A DNA stretch of 64,000 nt from Asterias amurensis. Taxonomy: Eukaryota; Echinodermata; Asteroidea; Forcipulatida; Asteriidae. This document shows positions 12,301 to 21,598 of the stretch, one piece after another; the first letter of the stretch is position 1; each line of letters opens with the position of its first letter. Location of the stretch: contig NC_092650.1 of assembly GCF_032118995.1 (NCBI RefSeq), forward strand, positions 24,872,001-24,936,000. The letters are read 5' to 3'. The notes under the pieces are model-generated. The model saw only the letters and a list, made by a program, of their open reading frames with translations. It did no database searches and was not told the DNA's origin. The position numbers were made by a program, and so were the translations under genes.

Positions 12301-15300
12301 CTCAAAAACTACCTTATTTCACAGGGAGCCTTTTCTCACAATGTTTTATACCATCTAGATCTCTCCCCATTACTCGTTACCAAGTAAGGTTTTATGCTTA
12401 TAATTATTTTAAGTAATTACCAATAGTGTCCACTGCCCTATACCTTATAGGGGCGGATTTTGCAAAAAGTTTGAATTAGTCTTATCTCGAGTTACGACAA
12501 GTTACTCCTCCTATTTTAGGAATAGCTCTAAGTTTTTCATAACTTCAAAAAAATCCCAAGTTAGGACGACCTTTGTGAAATCAACCCCTGCACTCTATTG
12601 GTAATTACAAAAAATAATTGTTAGTAGAAAATATACTGGGTAATGGAGAGCTGTTGATAGTATAAAACATTGTGAGAAACGTCTCCCTCTGAATTAACAT
12701 AGTTTTTGAGAAAGAGGAAATATTTCACTGAAATATTAAAAGACTGTACGCCTGAAGCCTTTTTTAGGTATACGAAAGCACAATAACTTGTGCAACAATA
12801 GTTTTTTTTTTTTCTCGTGCAACTTTGACTGATGACCAATTGAGTCCAAATTTTCACAGATTTGTAATTTTATATTTGGATACACTTCTTTCTCCTAATT
12901 CTTAGGCTCTGCAGGAGCTGACCGACATCTTGGATAAATCGGCCAAGGATGAGACGAGGGTCCTCTTGCTGACGGGGTCTGGGAATGTCTTCTGCTCAGG
13001 GTTGGATCTTCAGATGTTGGTTACAACGGAACACAAGAAAAAAGTGGCTCGGAAGCTGGCAGAGGCACTCAGGTCAGGAAGAGATTTGTGTTTGTGTTTT
13101 ATTTTTTTCGATGAATAAATTTGAAGTTTTCTTATAACTTGATTTAATATAAATGCCAGCTTGAAATAACTGCTACATCAGCGGTTTTCAAAACGGACAC
13201 AAACAAAATGTATACTTTGCATTTCTACAATTTGCATGTTTCCCTTCATCCTATGATCTTCCATCTTTTAAGAGGAACGTAAATTCCTACCTTCAGCTCC
13301 ACTGAGTTTCTGCATGTCTATGTTTTCTTCCTTGTAGCCCTTAACCTAGAGTGGCTTTTAGCCTTGTTTTGGGCGACTTGCATGAAAAAAAAATTAAAAA
13401 AGATATTGCTATTTACAACATCTTAATTTTCAACCTATTCAGGGTATTCATCAATGCCATGATCAACTTTCCCAAAGTGATTGTGGCGGCCGTCAATGGG
13501 ACTGCCGTGGGTCTTGGGGCTGCTATCCTCCCCTTGTGTGACATCGTCTACAGCAGCGACAAGGCAGAGTTTCATCTTCCGTACGCAGCACTCGGCCAGC
13601 CACCCGAGGCCTGCTCCTCTTTCACCTTTCCCAATGCCATGGGTCTTCCAGTGGTGAGTTAAATCCTTCATGATGACCCCCCTCCCAACCTTTTTTTGGT
13701 TCATGTGAAAAGGGTATTTGTTGGCTTTGTTTAAAGGAACACGTTGCCTTGGAACGATCGAGTTGGTCGTTGACAAGCGTTCGTAACCGTTTGATATAAA
13801 ATGCATATGGGTAGAAAGATGTTGTTAAAGTAGAATACAATGATCCACACAAACATGCCTCGAAATTGCACGGTTTCCTTTTACCTCGTCGACTAACACA
13901 GTCGGCCATTTATGGGAGTCAAATTTTTGACTCCAATAAATGGCCGACCGTGTTAGTACGCACTACGCACAGTTAAGGGAAAACCATGAATTTTCGAAGC
14001 AAACTTGTGTGTTTAAAATAAATCCGTAAATCTCGATCTCGAGAATTGATATTGCTTTAAGGTTTTCTCAAAAAGTAAAGCATTTCATGGAATAATATTT
14101 CAAGAGAAGTCTTTCACCATTACCTTCTGTAAACCCTGTAAGTTATTTGCCAATCTGTGAATTTTTTTTTTTCTGTACCGAAAGTGTCCAATGGCTTAAA
14201 TGAAATCAAGTGACTAAAAGCAAAAGATTTTTTTAGGCTGACTTTGATCTTTGCTTTTCTTCAGGCGTGCGACCTCTTGTACAGCGGCCGGAGAATGACT
14301 GCCTTAGAAGCATGTGCCTCGGGTCTGGTCTCCCAGGTACTCTGGCCGAATAGCTTCATGAGAGAGGTCATCCCAAGGGTCAAGGTCATTTCTGGGAATT
14401 CGGTTAAGGTAAGAAGGAACGAAAGTCGGGTCGTGCCGAGGATGAGCTGTTAATCTCTGGTGTTTCTGATCAGCAGCTGAGTGTGGGTTTGAGGCCTACT
14501 CCTGACACCTGTATCCCTTATGCTAGACATTTTACCATTATTGCTTCGGTCTTTTAGATTAAAGGGTGTATGTACTTTTTGTAGGACAAAAAACACAATG
14601 TCCACTGATTTACACTTAACTGACACAGTTTGAAGATAATGATAGTAGAAAGCTTTCCTGAAAATATTACGTGCTGAGGTGCTGTAGTTTTTTGGAAATG
14701 AGTAAAACAATGTCATGAAAATAATTTTCTCGTCTCATGAGACAAATTGTTTTTAAAGCATTTACAAACGTATTTTCATGACATTGTTTTACTCATTTCT
14801 CAAAAACTACAGCACCTCAGTAAGTAATATTTGAAGGGAAGCTTTCCACTATCATTATCCTCAAACCCTGTAAGTTTAATGTAAATCTATGGACATTTTA
14901 AAAAACTACCCAAATCCTTTAAATACTTAATAATAATAGTATGAATACTATAATGCGCCGGTTTCCATCACACAAGATGCTCATGGCGCAAATCGGAAAT
15001 TTAATTGAAAGAAAAAAATATAATAAATACAAAGCTACTACAAGAACCAAATAGAAAACGGAACAAAACTTTATGGGCTATAAGCTTGAGTGAACAACCA
15101 TGTTTTGAGAGTTTCCTTAAAACTACTCAAAGAAGATATGTTTTGAGGAAGTTTATTCCAAAGAAGAGGACCAGCATTAGAGAAAGATCAATCCCCCAGG
15201 AATTGTGAGTGAGAGATACAACAAGAAAGGACAAATTGGAAGATCTAAGGCTCTTAGCAGGCTTATACTTGGTCACTATTGAAGAATTATGTTTAGTTCC

Positions 15301-15791
15301 CTGACTGCGGTTGGATAATATCTCCCTGATTGCAAGATGCAAATGTTGGCTCTCTCTCTTTTATACATGTAAGTCAATTAGGGCGTTCACCGCCCCGTGT
15401 TGGTCCAAGAAATGAACTCCTTTCAAGTCTCCTTGTCTAGAGCGGTTGTTGTTGCTACTTGTTTAAGTGCACGAATGTTGTCAGTCCGTCTAGCTTTCGG
15501 CCTTCCTTTTCCAGTACGACCAGCAAAACGTCCTTCCAAGCATTGCTTCTTAAGATTTCCCCCGTCTCTGCATGTAATTGTGCACAAAATACTCCAAATG
15601 TCGGCAGGCTTGTGTAAAATGATGTATTTTGTTTTCTTACCCAGGGTATCCAAATGACAAAGTCGCTCGTGAGAAGTCACTTGAAATCCAAGCTGGAGTT
15701 TACCAATGAGAGTGAATGCGCCGCTCTTCAGGAGAGGTGGGGAACTTCCGAGTGCAACAGGCTCATCAGGAAACATCTAGAGCTCACGTGA
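294..15791 (+). CDS. CDYL: Chromodomain Y-like protein (CDYL), complete, 8 coding exons
   Basis: Spliced CDS join(294..326, 5441..6059, 9589..9874, 11509..11635, 12906..13072, 13443..13653, 14265..14408, 15645..15791), 1734 nt, 577 aa. All junctions are GT-AG and keep frame. Residues about 9-66 form a chromodomain (core EYLVRW, then SWEP); F10, W32 and Y35 sit where the HP1 methyl-lysine cage residues are. Residues about 70-310 are a basic, Ser/Pro-rich linker. Residues about 322-577 are a crotonase fold with the FCSGLDL and NGTAVGLGAAILPLCDIVY motifs. The two hydratase glutamates are replaced by A438 and Y458, as in vertebrate CDYL. Vertebrate CDYL is a nuclear corepressor that reads H3K9/K27 methylation, works with REST and PRC2, and is reported to hydrate crotonyl-CoA. 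The same role here is inferred from homology. Length and architecture match the family (about 544-600 aa). Intron 1 is 5.1 kb. Confidence 0.95.
2085..2240 (-). repeat. Interspersed repeat with 'GGGCACCAAG' motifs, copy 1
   Basis: About 155 bp, inverted relative to copies at 4590-4770 and 31142-31310. All three share a block reading 'cctggtcattgcctt' and 'caccaaggcat', plus the flank 'aagggcaagggcacc'. Class is not recognised. Confidence 0.6.
2934..3275 (+). mobile_element. TTAA-flanked MITE, family R4 (AGGAACACGTTGCCTTG ends)
   Basis: About 340 bp with terminal inverted repeats: starts TTAAAGGAACACGTTGCC and ends with its complement CGTGTTCCTTTAA. It carries the internal pair 'atgatccacacaaac' and 'gtgtggatcaatg'. 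Other copies are at 13733-14008 (chimeric) and 47513-47790. No coding capacity; TTAA ends point to a piggyBac- or Kolobok-like transposase source. Confidence 0.8.
3360..3530 (+). repeat. Degenerate repeat unit 'gaatggtcagacagtagga'
   Basis: Contains 'caaaaccacaatgga' followed by 'gaatggtcagacagtagg'. The same arrangement recurs at 38265-38420, where it is partly duplicated in tandem. No coding sign. Confidence 0.5.
4131..4473 (+). mobile_element. hAT-like non-autonomous element (TTGGGCGATATCACG end)
   Basis: The left end resembles the 'CTGGGCGATA' termini of many animal hAT MITEs. The ends are rich in 'tcgatat/atatcgc' inverted motifs and face each other (4135-4255 against 4400-4470). The right terminus is eroded, so no target duplication is claimed. 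Confidence 0.5.
4590..4770 (+). repeat. Interspersed repeat with 'GGGCACCAAG' motifs, copy 2
   Basis: Shares 'ccctggtcattgcct', 'agaagaaaataccttggtg' and 'cccttgccctttaac' with the copies at 2085-2240 (inverted) and 31142-31310. Confidence 0.6.
4790..4914. repeat. Palindromic MITE-like element
   Basis: Long inverted arms: 'agttatcacacaagcgcgag' to 'cccatatccaac' on the left pair with 'gttggatatggg' to 'gcgcgcgtgtgataac' on the right. The loop is 'gaggccaaaggccga'. It lies next to a second, weaker inverted pair (4917-4940 against 5032-5052, 'atcttcaagcaaact' against 'gtacttgaagat'). Confidence 0.7.
5261..5350. promoter_or_regulatory. Duplicated CRE-like block upstream of the chromodomain exon
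   Basis: Two units of TGTGAYGTCACAG (5261-5273 and 5323-5335), each followed by GCGCGAGCGT, sit 100-180 bp upstream of CDYL exon 2. The first contains a full TGACGTCA. They could drive an alternative start, since the reading frame of exon 2 is open back to an ATG at 5324. Function is inference. Confidence 0.35.
5441..6059 (+). CDS. CDYL: CDYL coding exon 2 (chromodomain and basic linker)
   Basis: Follows a TTTCACAG acceptor and ends at ATTACAG|GTAGCT in phase 1. Encodes residues 12-217: the body of the chromodomain, then a Lys/Arg/Ser-rich tract (about 72-110) that may act as a nuclear localisation signal, then an acidic and polar linker. Confidence 0.95.
7320..7338 (+). repeat. Homopolymer G run (about 19 nt)
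   Basis: Uninterrupted G tract following 'aattggtc'. It could form a G-quadruplex-like or slippage-prone site. Length may be affected by sequencing error. Confidence 0.8.
7480..8800 (-). mobile_element. Decayed Penelope-like retroelement (reverse transcriptase remnant)
   Basis: Minus-strand translation in several frames gives pieces typical of Penelope-like RT ORFs. About 8557-8240 holds NLSDTHFTDIELIVFLRGLN with FIPKRST. About 8145-7960 holds ISIKPFDKARGICIIN and DYIHEGTRQLSG. About 7775-7530 holds TTFLNLVLYKGERF and DTFQYLARDSAHPKSVFGS. Further upstream (about 8790-8670) WDKVIECVSTWKKLDGLEKK may be its N-terminal region. Frameshifts and stops between the pieces show it is dead. Assignment is by motif memory; a GIY-YIG domain was not identified. 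Confidence 0.65.
9298..9415 (-). repeat. Fragment of F-type repeat (cttagcaa family)
   Basis: Shares 'tttgcttagcaaatgttacc' and 'gcgtagcaaaatt' with the 'GGGCCCAATTTCAT' family found at 20466-20940, 23778-23940, 35659-35897, 58892-59138 and 63058-63212. Terminal parts are missing. Confidence 0.45.
9589..9874 (+). CDS. CDYL: CDYL coding exon 3 (linker)
   Basis: Between TCTTGCAG and GAGAG|GTAACA, phase 1 in and phase 2 out. Encodes a Thr/Pro-rich stretch, a basic helix-like segment and a Ser/Glu cluster (SSLSSEEDEGE). It is low in conservation but open throughout and in the right phase. Confidence 0.9.
10325..10482. repeat. Palindromic MITE-like element
   Basis: Left arm 'aattaggtaactattccccc' with 'tcggg' is mirrored by 'ccctcgggggaatag' and 'ctagttacctcattgcca'. 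About 160 bp in CDYL intron 3. The rest of intron 3 (9875-11508) is AT-rich unique sequence plus a short LINE/SINE-tail fragment (11166-11240). Confidence 0.65.
11166..11240. repeat. Retroposon tail fragment ('aataatagccaacatttata')
   Basis: The 'aataat...tataaagcgcat...aatgcgctt' arrangement resembles the 3' tails seen at 42472-42560 and 61665-61740. Too short for a family call. Confidence 0.4.
11509..11635 (+). CDS. CDYL: CDYL coding exon 4 (start of crotonase-fold domain)
   Basis: Acceptor TTCCACAG, donor AAG|GTACAG. Encodes residues 314-355 including FKYKEVCVRK, the first beta strands of the enoyl-CoA-hydratase-like domain. Confidence 0.93.
11698..12059 (+). mobile_element. TTAA-type MITE, family R3 (AGCCATTGAACACTTTCGG ends)
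   Basis: Begins AAAGCCATTGAACACTTTCG and ends with the complement CGAAAGTGTCCAATGGCTT. Internal 'agtaaagcatttcatggaat' and 'gtaaaccctttaagttattt' blocks recur at 23364-23735, 28575-28955 and 57494-57865. It lies in CDYL intron 4, directly before an R1 copy. Confidence 0.8.
12053..12442 (+). mobile_element. TTAA-type MITE, family R1 (GGCACTGGACACTATTGG ends), diverged copy
   Basis: About 390 bp running 'ctaatggtaattttcaaaga' to 'gtaattaccaatagtgtcc', with the central palindrome 'gagacctcaaaatct' against 'ttgaggtctcaaaatc'. Internal 'cattactcgttaccaagtaa' is family-typical. Confidence 0.75.
12452..12589 (+). repeat. G-type repeat ('ctatctcgagttaggacgag' family), diverged
   Basis: Runs from 'ggggcggattttgcaaaaag' to 'tttgtgaaatcaacccc', inverted ends around 'gtcttatctcgagttacgac'. 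Better copies are at 38062-38208 and 20699-20868. Confidence 0.7.
12593..12886 (+). mobile_element. R1-type MITE truncated just before CDYL exon 5
   Basis: Starts 'ctattggtaattac' and keeps 'atggagagctgttgatagta' and 'gatgaccaattgagtcc'. It breaks off at 'ttggatacac', about 20 bp before the exon 5 acceptor. The missing end would be the last 60 bp of the family. Confidence 0.75.
12906..13072 (+). CDS. CDYL: CDYL coding exon 5
   Basis: Acceptor ATTCTTAG, donor CTCAG|GTCAGG. Encodes residues 356-410 with GNVFCSGLDL, the oxyanion-hole strand of the crotonase fold. A truncated TTAA-type MITE ends only about 20 bp before this acceptor. Confidence 0.95.
13443..13653 (+). CDS. CDYL: CDYL coding exon 6
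   Basis: Acceptor CTATTCAG, donor CCAGTG|GTGAGT. Encodes residues 412-481, the core of the CoA-binding fold. Hydratase Glu positions hold Ala438 and Tyr458, as in CDYL proteins. Confidence 0.96.
13733..14205 (+). mobile_element. Chimeric MITE: family R4 left part fused to family R3 right part
   Basis: 13733-14008 matches R4 (AAAGGAACACGTTGCC start, inverted 'cggccatttatgggagtc' pair). From about 14009 the sequence switches to R3 ('gtttaaaataaatccgtaa' to 'cgaaagtgtccaatggctt'). The two ends therefore do not match each other. It lies in CDYL intron 6 and fills most of it. Confidence 0.7.
14265..14408 (+). CDS. CDYL: CDYL coding exon 7
   Basis: Acceptor TCTTCAG, donor GTTAAG|GTAAGA, both phase 0. 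Encodes residues 482-529 with LYSGRRMTALEACASGLVSQ, a conserved helix of the crotonase superfamily. Confidence 0.96.
14561..14925 (+). mobile_element. TTAA-type MITE, family R5 (foldback)
   Basis: TTAAAGGG start and CCTTTAAA end. A long central palindrome pairs 'ctgaggtgctgtagtttttt' with 'aaaaactacagcacctcag' around 'ctcatgagac'. Copies at 20090-20380 and, partial, 55523-55680. In CDYL intron 7. Confidence 0.75.
14927..15360 (-). mobile_element. Non-LTR retrotransposon 3' end (RT C-terminus remnant)
   Basis: On the minus strand a frame reads SFSNAGPLLWNKLPQNISSL then SSFKETLKTW, the end of a LINE ORF2-type protein. The codon before it is a stop. The 3' tail is the AAT/TTA-rich run at 14927-14940. 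A dead 5'-truncated copy in CDYL intron 7. Confidence 0.65.
15645..15791 (+). CDS. CDYL: CDYL coding exon 8 (C-terminus, stop TGA)
   Basis: Acceptor TTACCCAG. Encodes residues 530-577 ending in RKHLELT and TGA, the C-terminal helices used for trimerisation in crotonases. Length to the stop matches CDYL. Confidence 0.93.
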   Translation, partial: GIQMTKSLVRSHLKSKLEFTNESECAALQERWGTSECNRLIRKHLELT

Positions 15792-16209
15792 ATTTTAGTG
15801 TGTTGAAGAAAAAGGAATGTAAATTTGAGTGTATGGTGAACACAAACATCCGTTAAATTTTAAAGGAGTGAAACCTTCTGAACAACATCTTTTATAGTGG
15901 AAGAAAGTTGGCTTTAAAAAGTTGGAGGTATTAAGATGAGTTCAGACAATGGAAGGGCTTCTGGGCTTGTTATCTTTATCAGGAAGCTAGCAAGATCCTA
16001 AACAGATGAGAGGGTGGACTTCTCGATGAAAGCAAACAATTTTTTACCCAGCGAGGTTTCAAACTTGAAAAGAGTTTGAAAGAAATATGGATATCGTCAA
16101 AAACGGTCATTCTGAAGACAACAGTAAAGATTCTTCTCCTGAGCAAGATGAGAAGGCTGTACCTTTAAGGAGTTCTGGTGGTCCTGAAAAAGACTTTAGT
16201 GTTAATAAA
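15792..16209 (+). other. Probable CDYL 3' UTR
   Basis: Unique sequence directly after the TGA, free of the MITE families. An AATAAA hexamer lies at 16204-16209. The true cleavage site is unknown; similar A/T-rich sequence continues to about 16400. Confidence 0.35.
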
Positions 16210-16980
16210 TCAACAGCTTTCTTCTGAAGACCATCAGAGCATACTGATCGAAATGTTGAGTTGTTACTCCATCGGTGATATTTATCGAAAGGATGTTACT
16301 GCAAATCTCACTAGAAGATTACTTTGAAACTATAATATACTTTGTTATTATTTTGGTAGTATAAAAAGCTACCATATGGCCAGTAATATTTAAATGTTTA
16401 TGTTTATTGTGGAGCACATTAATCGAGCAAGTTGTTACTGCCAGAAGACTCCAGCGGCGCTAGAAGGCAGTTGCATCCATGTACAGTTCTGATAAAACTT
16501 GTGGACATTTCAATTTTGTATGTTCTTGAGGATTGGAATGGTCACAATCTTTTCAGAAAAAGGTTGTACATTCTCTGAAAATGAAAGGTATGGGCATTTT
16601 GTATAAAAAATATATCGTCGGCTCAGTGCTATTAGGTCGATAATTGACATTTCATTCTCGTAATAATCAAAAGGTTGTGTGTAAAATACGTATACATTTT
16701 TAAAATGAATCAAAATCCACAATTTTTTTTGTAGAAACAAAATGTTTCTTTGTAAACAGTGTAGTGTGCATATTGGGACAGCGTGGCATTAACACGTTTA
16801 TGAGTTGCCGCCCATAATGGTATGAGCGTGGCAGCAGTAGCCACCTGTGACATTTGTGCAAGGAGTCACGCCCCTTTCACACAAGTAGAATTTAGCAATG
16901 GTCCCTTGCTAAATTGTATCATGGTTGTAAAAATGTGAAGGCTATAGTAAACCAAGGCAACAGCACCAAATACAAAGCAC

Positions 16981-17010
16981 ACTAGTCGTCACTAGTCGTC
17001 ACTAGTCGTC
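16981..17010 (+). repeat. Exact tandem triplet of a 10-bp unit
   Basis: ACTAGTCGTC repeated three times without change. Recent local duplication or slippage. Confidence 0.9.
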
Positions 17011-17765
17011 AGCTAAACAGAAATGAGAAGGATACCAGTCGCACATGGTGCATGTGACATGGTAGTTTGGCAGGTAACCATATTTAAGTAAGCATAATGT
17101 TGTACACAAAACCTTTTTGTACTTCAGAAGCTCTATGATATTGGACACAGATGTGCAATAGTTGTTGAGCACTGAATACTTTGACCGCACAATCTAATGA
17201 AGTCTCTAACTTTGAAGTCTCTAACACCCTTTTCAGACAGGCACTTTTCGTTTCAGACAGGTGAACTTAATCTTACATTTACATTTAGGTTCAGCTCATG
17301 ACCAGATCGATGGCTGAAACCAAGTCACGGTAGAGTCGTTCCAATCGATTTCCTTTTCTTTCTTTTTTTACTTCTAGTCCATCCGGTCGCTCCTAAATAT
17401 TTCAGGCTCCAAACCTTTCATGTACTTAATTCAGAATCGGAGTCGTGCCTGTCTGGACGTCTCTAACCTCACGTTAAAATAGTGTATCTCTTCAAGTAAT
17501 CATCCCAAAAAGGTTTGATGATGTCAACTATTATGGTCACGTACGTTATGGTTTGGTTTGCCATTGTAGTATCAGAGTATGTGTGCAGTATTTGTAAATT
17601 TTATATAAAAAACAACAGTTACCACAGACTTACTGTAAAACTGTGGCGTGTGATGACCATCAACAAGTTCTTCCGTTTAATGTGGATGTATGCACAAGTA
17701 TTAGAAAGTTTGAAGTACACATTTCACTTCCACAAAATACTCCCCCAAAATATTAATTACATTTA

Positions 17766-17860
17766 AAAGACCATGATTAAATCGTGTCATTATTTGACAC
17801 TCGGCAATTAAACAATGGTTAAATCGTGTCATCATTTGACACTCTGCAATTAAAATATCA
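17766..17860 (+). repeat. 46-bp tandem duplication
   Basis: Two units of 'attaaatcgtgtcattattt' with 'gacactcggcaatt' and a near copy 'ggttaaatcgtgtcatcatt' with 'gacactctgcaatt'. Each contains 'tgtcat(t/c)atttgaca', a short inverted pair. Confidence 0.8.
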
Positions 17861-18020
17861 AGATATGAATGTTCGTAATTGTTTCCTTGCAAGAATGGTA
17901 TAATCTTACTTCTTTTGTAAATTTTTTATAAATAATTGTGGCACCGTGAGATAGTGTGCAATGTGGCACTTTTTGCACTGCGCTTCCGGAGATCAATCAA
18001 TAGTAAATATTTCTTTAAAA

Positions 18021-19090
18021 GCACTGGACACATAATAGCTACATTCGCGTAAAACCTTACTTGGTAAAGAGCAATGGAGAGCTGTTGATAGTGAGAAACA
18101 ACTCCCTCTTGAAGTAACAAAGTTTTTGAGAAAGAGGTTATCAAGTATTAAAGGGAAGGTACACGTTTGGTAATTACTAAAAACAAAATTAACTTAAAAA
18201 CTGACTTGGTAATGAGCATTGGAGAGCTGTTGATGGTATAGAACATTGTGGGAAACAACTCCCTCTGAAGTAATGTAGTTTTTAAAAAAGAGGTAATTCC
18301 TCACTATAATAATAAAATACTTCTAGCTAGAAGTCTTTTATTCCTATCTAAAAGCACATAAATTTGTCCAACAAGGGTGTTTTTTCTTTCATAATTTTCT
18401 CGCAACTTCAATGACCAATTGATCCCAAATTTTCACAGACTTGTTATTTTATGCTTATGATGGGATACACCAAGTGAGAACACTGGTCTTTGACAATTAC
18501 CAATAGTGTACAGTGCCTTAAAAAGACTTCAGGCCTGAAGCCTTTTATTATGCATCTGATAGCACAACATCTGTGCATTTATTATTCTCTTGCAACTTCG
18601 ATGACCAATTGAGTCCAATTTCAGATTTGTTATTTTACGCATATTGGGATACACCAAGTGCGAATACTGGTCTTTCCAATAATGTCCAGTACCTTTATAG
18701 ACACTGGACACTATTGGTAATTGTCAAAGACTAGTCTTCACAGTTGGTGTATCTCAACATATGCATAAAATAACAAACCTGTGAAAATTTGAGCGCAATC
18801 GGTCGTCTAAGTTGGGAGATATATGAAAGAAAAACGCCCCTGTCGCATCATGGTCACACAAAGTTGTGTGCTTTCAGATTCTTGATTTCAAGACCTCAAT
18901 TCTAAATCTGAGGTCTCAAAATCAAATTTGTGGAAAATTAATTCTTCCTCGAAAACTACGTCACTTCAGAGGGAGCTGTTTCTCACAATGTTTTATACTG
19001 TCAACCTTTCCCCATTACTCGTCATCAAGAAAGGTTTTATGATAATAATTATTTTGCGTAATGACCAATAGTGTCCACTGCCTTTAAAGG
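18021..19090 (+). mobile_element. Cluster of four R1/R2 MITE copies
   Basis: An R1 fragment (18021-18150), a full R2 (18152-18519, 'agggaaggtacacgtttggt' start), an R1 fragment (18520-18697) and a full R1 (18698-19088) lie end to end. R1 and R2 share 'ggagagctgttgat' and 'gatgaccaattga' internally but have different left ends. Confidence 0.75.
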
Positions 19091-20089
19091 AGGATTGCAC
19101 TTTCAGACACATGTACAAATGTAAGATGTTAACTGTAGCTTATTAAAATAAATGCCATAAATAATGCAAATGTTCTTTCCTTGAAGAGGATTATAATATT
19201 CCAATTCTTTTGTGAGATACCACAGTGTACATCCAAAAGATTCCTGACCGAGTTGCAACAATTTTAACTGAATTTAATTTTGGCTGGTAACCTCCTGTTA
19301 AGCAATGCTTTTTTGTGCTTAAAGGCTTTTATGAAATTGGCCCCAGGGTCCAGTGGCATTGCTCTGCTAAGCGCAAAATTCTGAGCACTTAAGTCAAACT
19401 CGGCATATACATTGATTTTTATTAACTTATCATAAATCAAACTGTGATATGTTTTACCAAAAATGTGAGGTTAATTTTTGAGATTTCAGTCCTTCTTTCC
19501 CCTCCTATTTTGCCTTTCTGTTAACTACCAGTTGACAAAAAAAACTGATAAGCAGAAAGTCCTGCTGAAAACAGGAAACACAATGTTCAGAACTTAAGCG
19601 GGTAACTCACTACTTCGGTTGAGTAAGCTTTATGTCCGTAGCAAGTCTTTGACAAAATGTGATTGACAAAAGTGTTCAAAATTTATTTATTAGTTTATGA
19701 TGATTTCCATTTTCCCAATGCTTTCTGTTCTTCCTGGTTTTCTTTTAGTATTGTTTCTTTTTGTTATTTTGTTCTCATTTGTGTTTAGTGGGAGATCCCA
19801 ATTTGGGTCAATGCCTGCTTTTCTCTCCCCCCCCCCTTCCCTCATTGTTTTAATGATGTTAACTTCTTCCAGAAATGTTAATTTTAATGTAGAAAATATA
19901 TATATATATATTATTTTTACCACAGAAGTGTATGTTGTTTTAGTGATTACAATAATAAGTCAATCTATTTGTTACTTGAGTTTGGTTTTTTTGCCCCTTA
20001 TTTCAATTACTTTCAAGAATGACTAGTCAGGGTGACATGTCTTTAGTTGGACAGCCTAATACTGATTTCATATTTTATGGGTTCTCTTT

Positions 20090-20380
20090 AAAGGGTCTTT
20101 GTACTGTTTTAGGACAAAAAATACAATGTCCACAGTTACACAGTTTAAAGATAATAATAGTAGAAAGCTTCCCTGAAAATATTACTTGCTGAGGTGCAGT
20201 AGATTTGAGAAATGAGCCAAACGATGTCATGAAAATAATTTTCGTCTCGGTGATCATGAGACAAAAATTATTTTAGCATGTAAAAATGTATTTTCATGAC
20301 ATTGTTTAACTAATTTCTCAAAAACTACAGCACCTCAGTATATAATATTTTAAGGTATGCTTTCTACGTTCATAAATCCT
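20090..20380 (+). mobile_element. TTAA-type MITE, family R5, copy 2
   Basis: Starts 'tttaaagggtctttgtactg'. It shares 'gacaaaaaatacaatgtcca' and the 'atgagacaaaaattattt' loop with 14561-14925. The right end is truncated after 'tatgctttctac'. Confidence 0.7.
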
Positions 20381-20465
20381 TTAAGCATTGTCATTTATGT
20401 GGGACTCAAATTGGAATAACAATCGCTGGTTTATATGTAGCGATGGCAAGCAGTCAACTACATGT

Positions 20466-20940
20466 AGCCAGGGCCCAATTTCATAAAGCTGTTAAGCAGA
20501 AGAACTTGACGCCAAATTTCTTGCGGAGAAATTTTTCACATGTATGGCAAATTCCTTTGGCAAACTCACCGGTGTCCAAATTTCATAGAGCTGCTGAAGC
20601 AAATGAATATAGAAATGAGCAGGATACCAGTCGGAAATGTTACGTCTGATTGACTAGTAACGCTGAATGAGTTTTCTTGCTGACTATAAAAACCTGCAAC
20701 TGATTTCATGAAACGCTAGGATCAATCCTATCTCGAGTTAGGATGAGTAAACGGTCCTAACTTAGGATGGGTTCAATGTGGCGTATGCCTTTGGATACGG
20801 AACTTAACTCTTTTTAAGTCCTAAGATAAATCCTAAGTAAGGAAGAGTTTGGTGAAATCGACGGCTGTTCTGGTAAGCATACTTTTGTTGCGCTTAGCTA
20901 CTTTTTGTGCTTAAGCAGCTCTATGAAATTGGGCCCTGAT
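20466..20940. repeat. F-type repeat with a G-type repeat nested inside
   Basis: Outer ends 'agggcccaatttcataaagc' and 'ctctatgaaattgggccct' are inverted. Between them lies a G-type unit (20699-20868: 'cctatctcgagttaggatga' to 'ggtgaaatcgacgg'). Confidence 0.65.
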
Positions 20941-21265
20941 TTATTTCTATGGTGTGTTCACCAATACTAGCGGGACAAATGAAGACACTGCAAGCTACTA
21001 ATGTAAAACACTTAATACAATAAACCGCGAATTTTGAATTGTATACTACCAATCACAATTTCCTATTGAATTAACACATATAAAAACCTATATTTAGTAT
21101 TTTATATTGCCCTTGATGTAGTTTTGTACATAGTTCATTGTAAAAATAAAAAAAAATAAAAAAAAATGAAAAGAAAAGAAGAAAAAATGTGTTTACTCAA
21201 CTGAATCTCTGATATGGCTTAATTTCAAAAATGTTGTGTAAAAGTTTACATTTTTTGTAAGGTTA

Positions 21266-21598
21266 TAAAGGCACTTGACACGTTTGAAAATTGTCAAAGA
21301 CTGGTTTGTTACTTGGTGTATCCCAACATATGAATATAATCTCAAACCTTCCAGAAATTGTTCTCAGTTGGTCGTGCATAGAGGTAATGAAAGAAAAAAA
21401 CTTCCTTGTTGCACAAATTTGTGTTCTTTCAGATATTTTAGTGAGAAACTGGCTCTTTCTAAGAAACTTTTTTACTTTTAAGAGGAATTCGTTTCCTTCA
21501 ATGTTTATACTATCAATGGCTCTTCGTTTGATCATTACCAAGTAAGTTTTTATGTTAATATATTTTGAGTAATTACCAACAAGTCCAGTGCCTTTAAT
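21266..21598 (+). mobile_element. R1-type MITE
   Basis: 'aaaggcacttgacacgtttg' start and 'caacaagtccagtgccttta' end. Internally diverged ('gatattttagtgagaaact'). Confidence 0.7.

Noticed and set aside
13435..13909. Minus-strand ORFs across CDYL exon 6
   Set aside because: They are shadows of the conserved plus-strand exon and an adjoining MITE.
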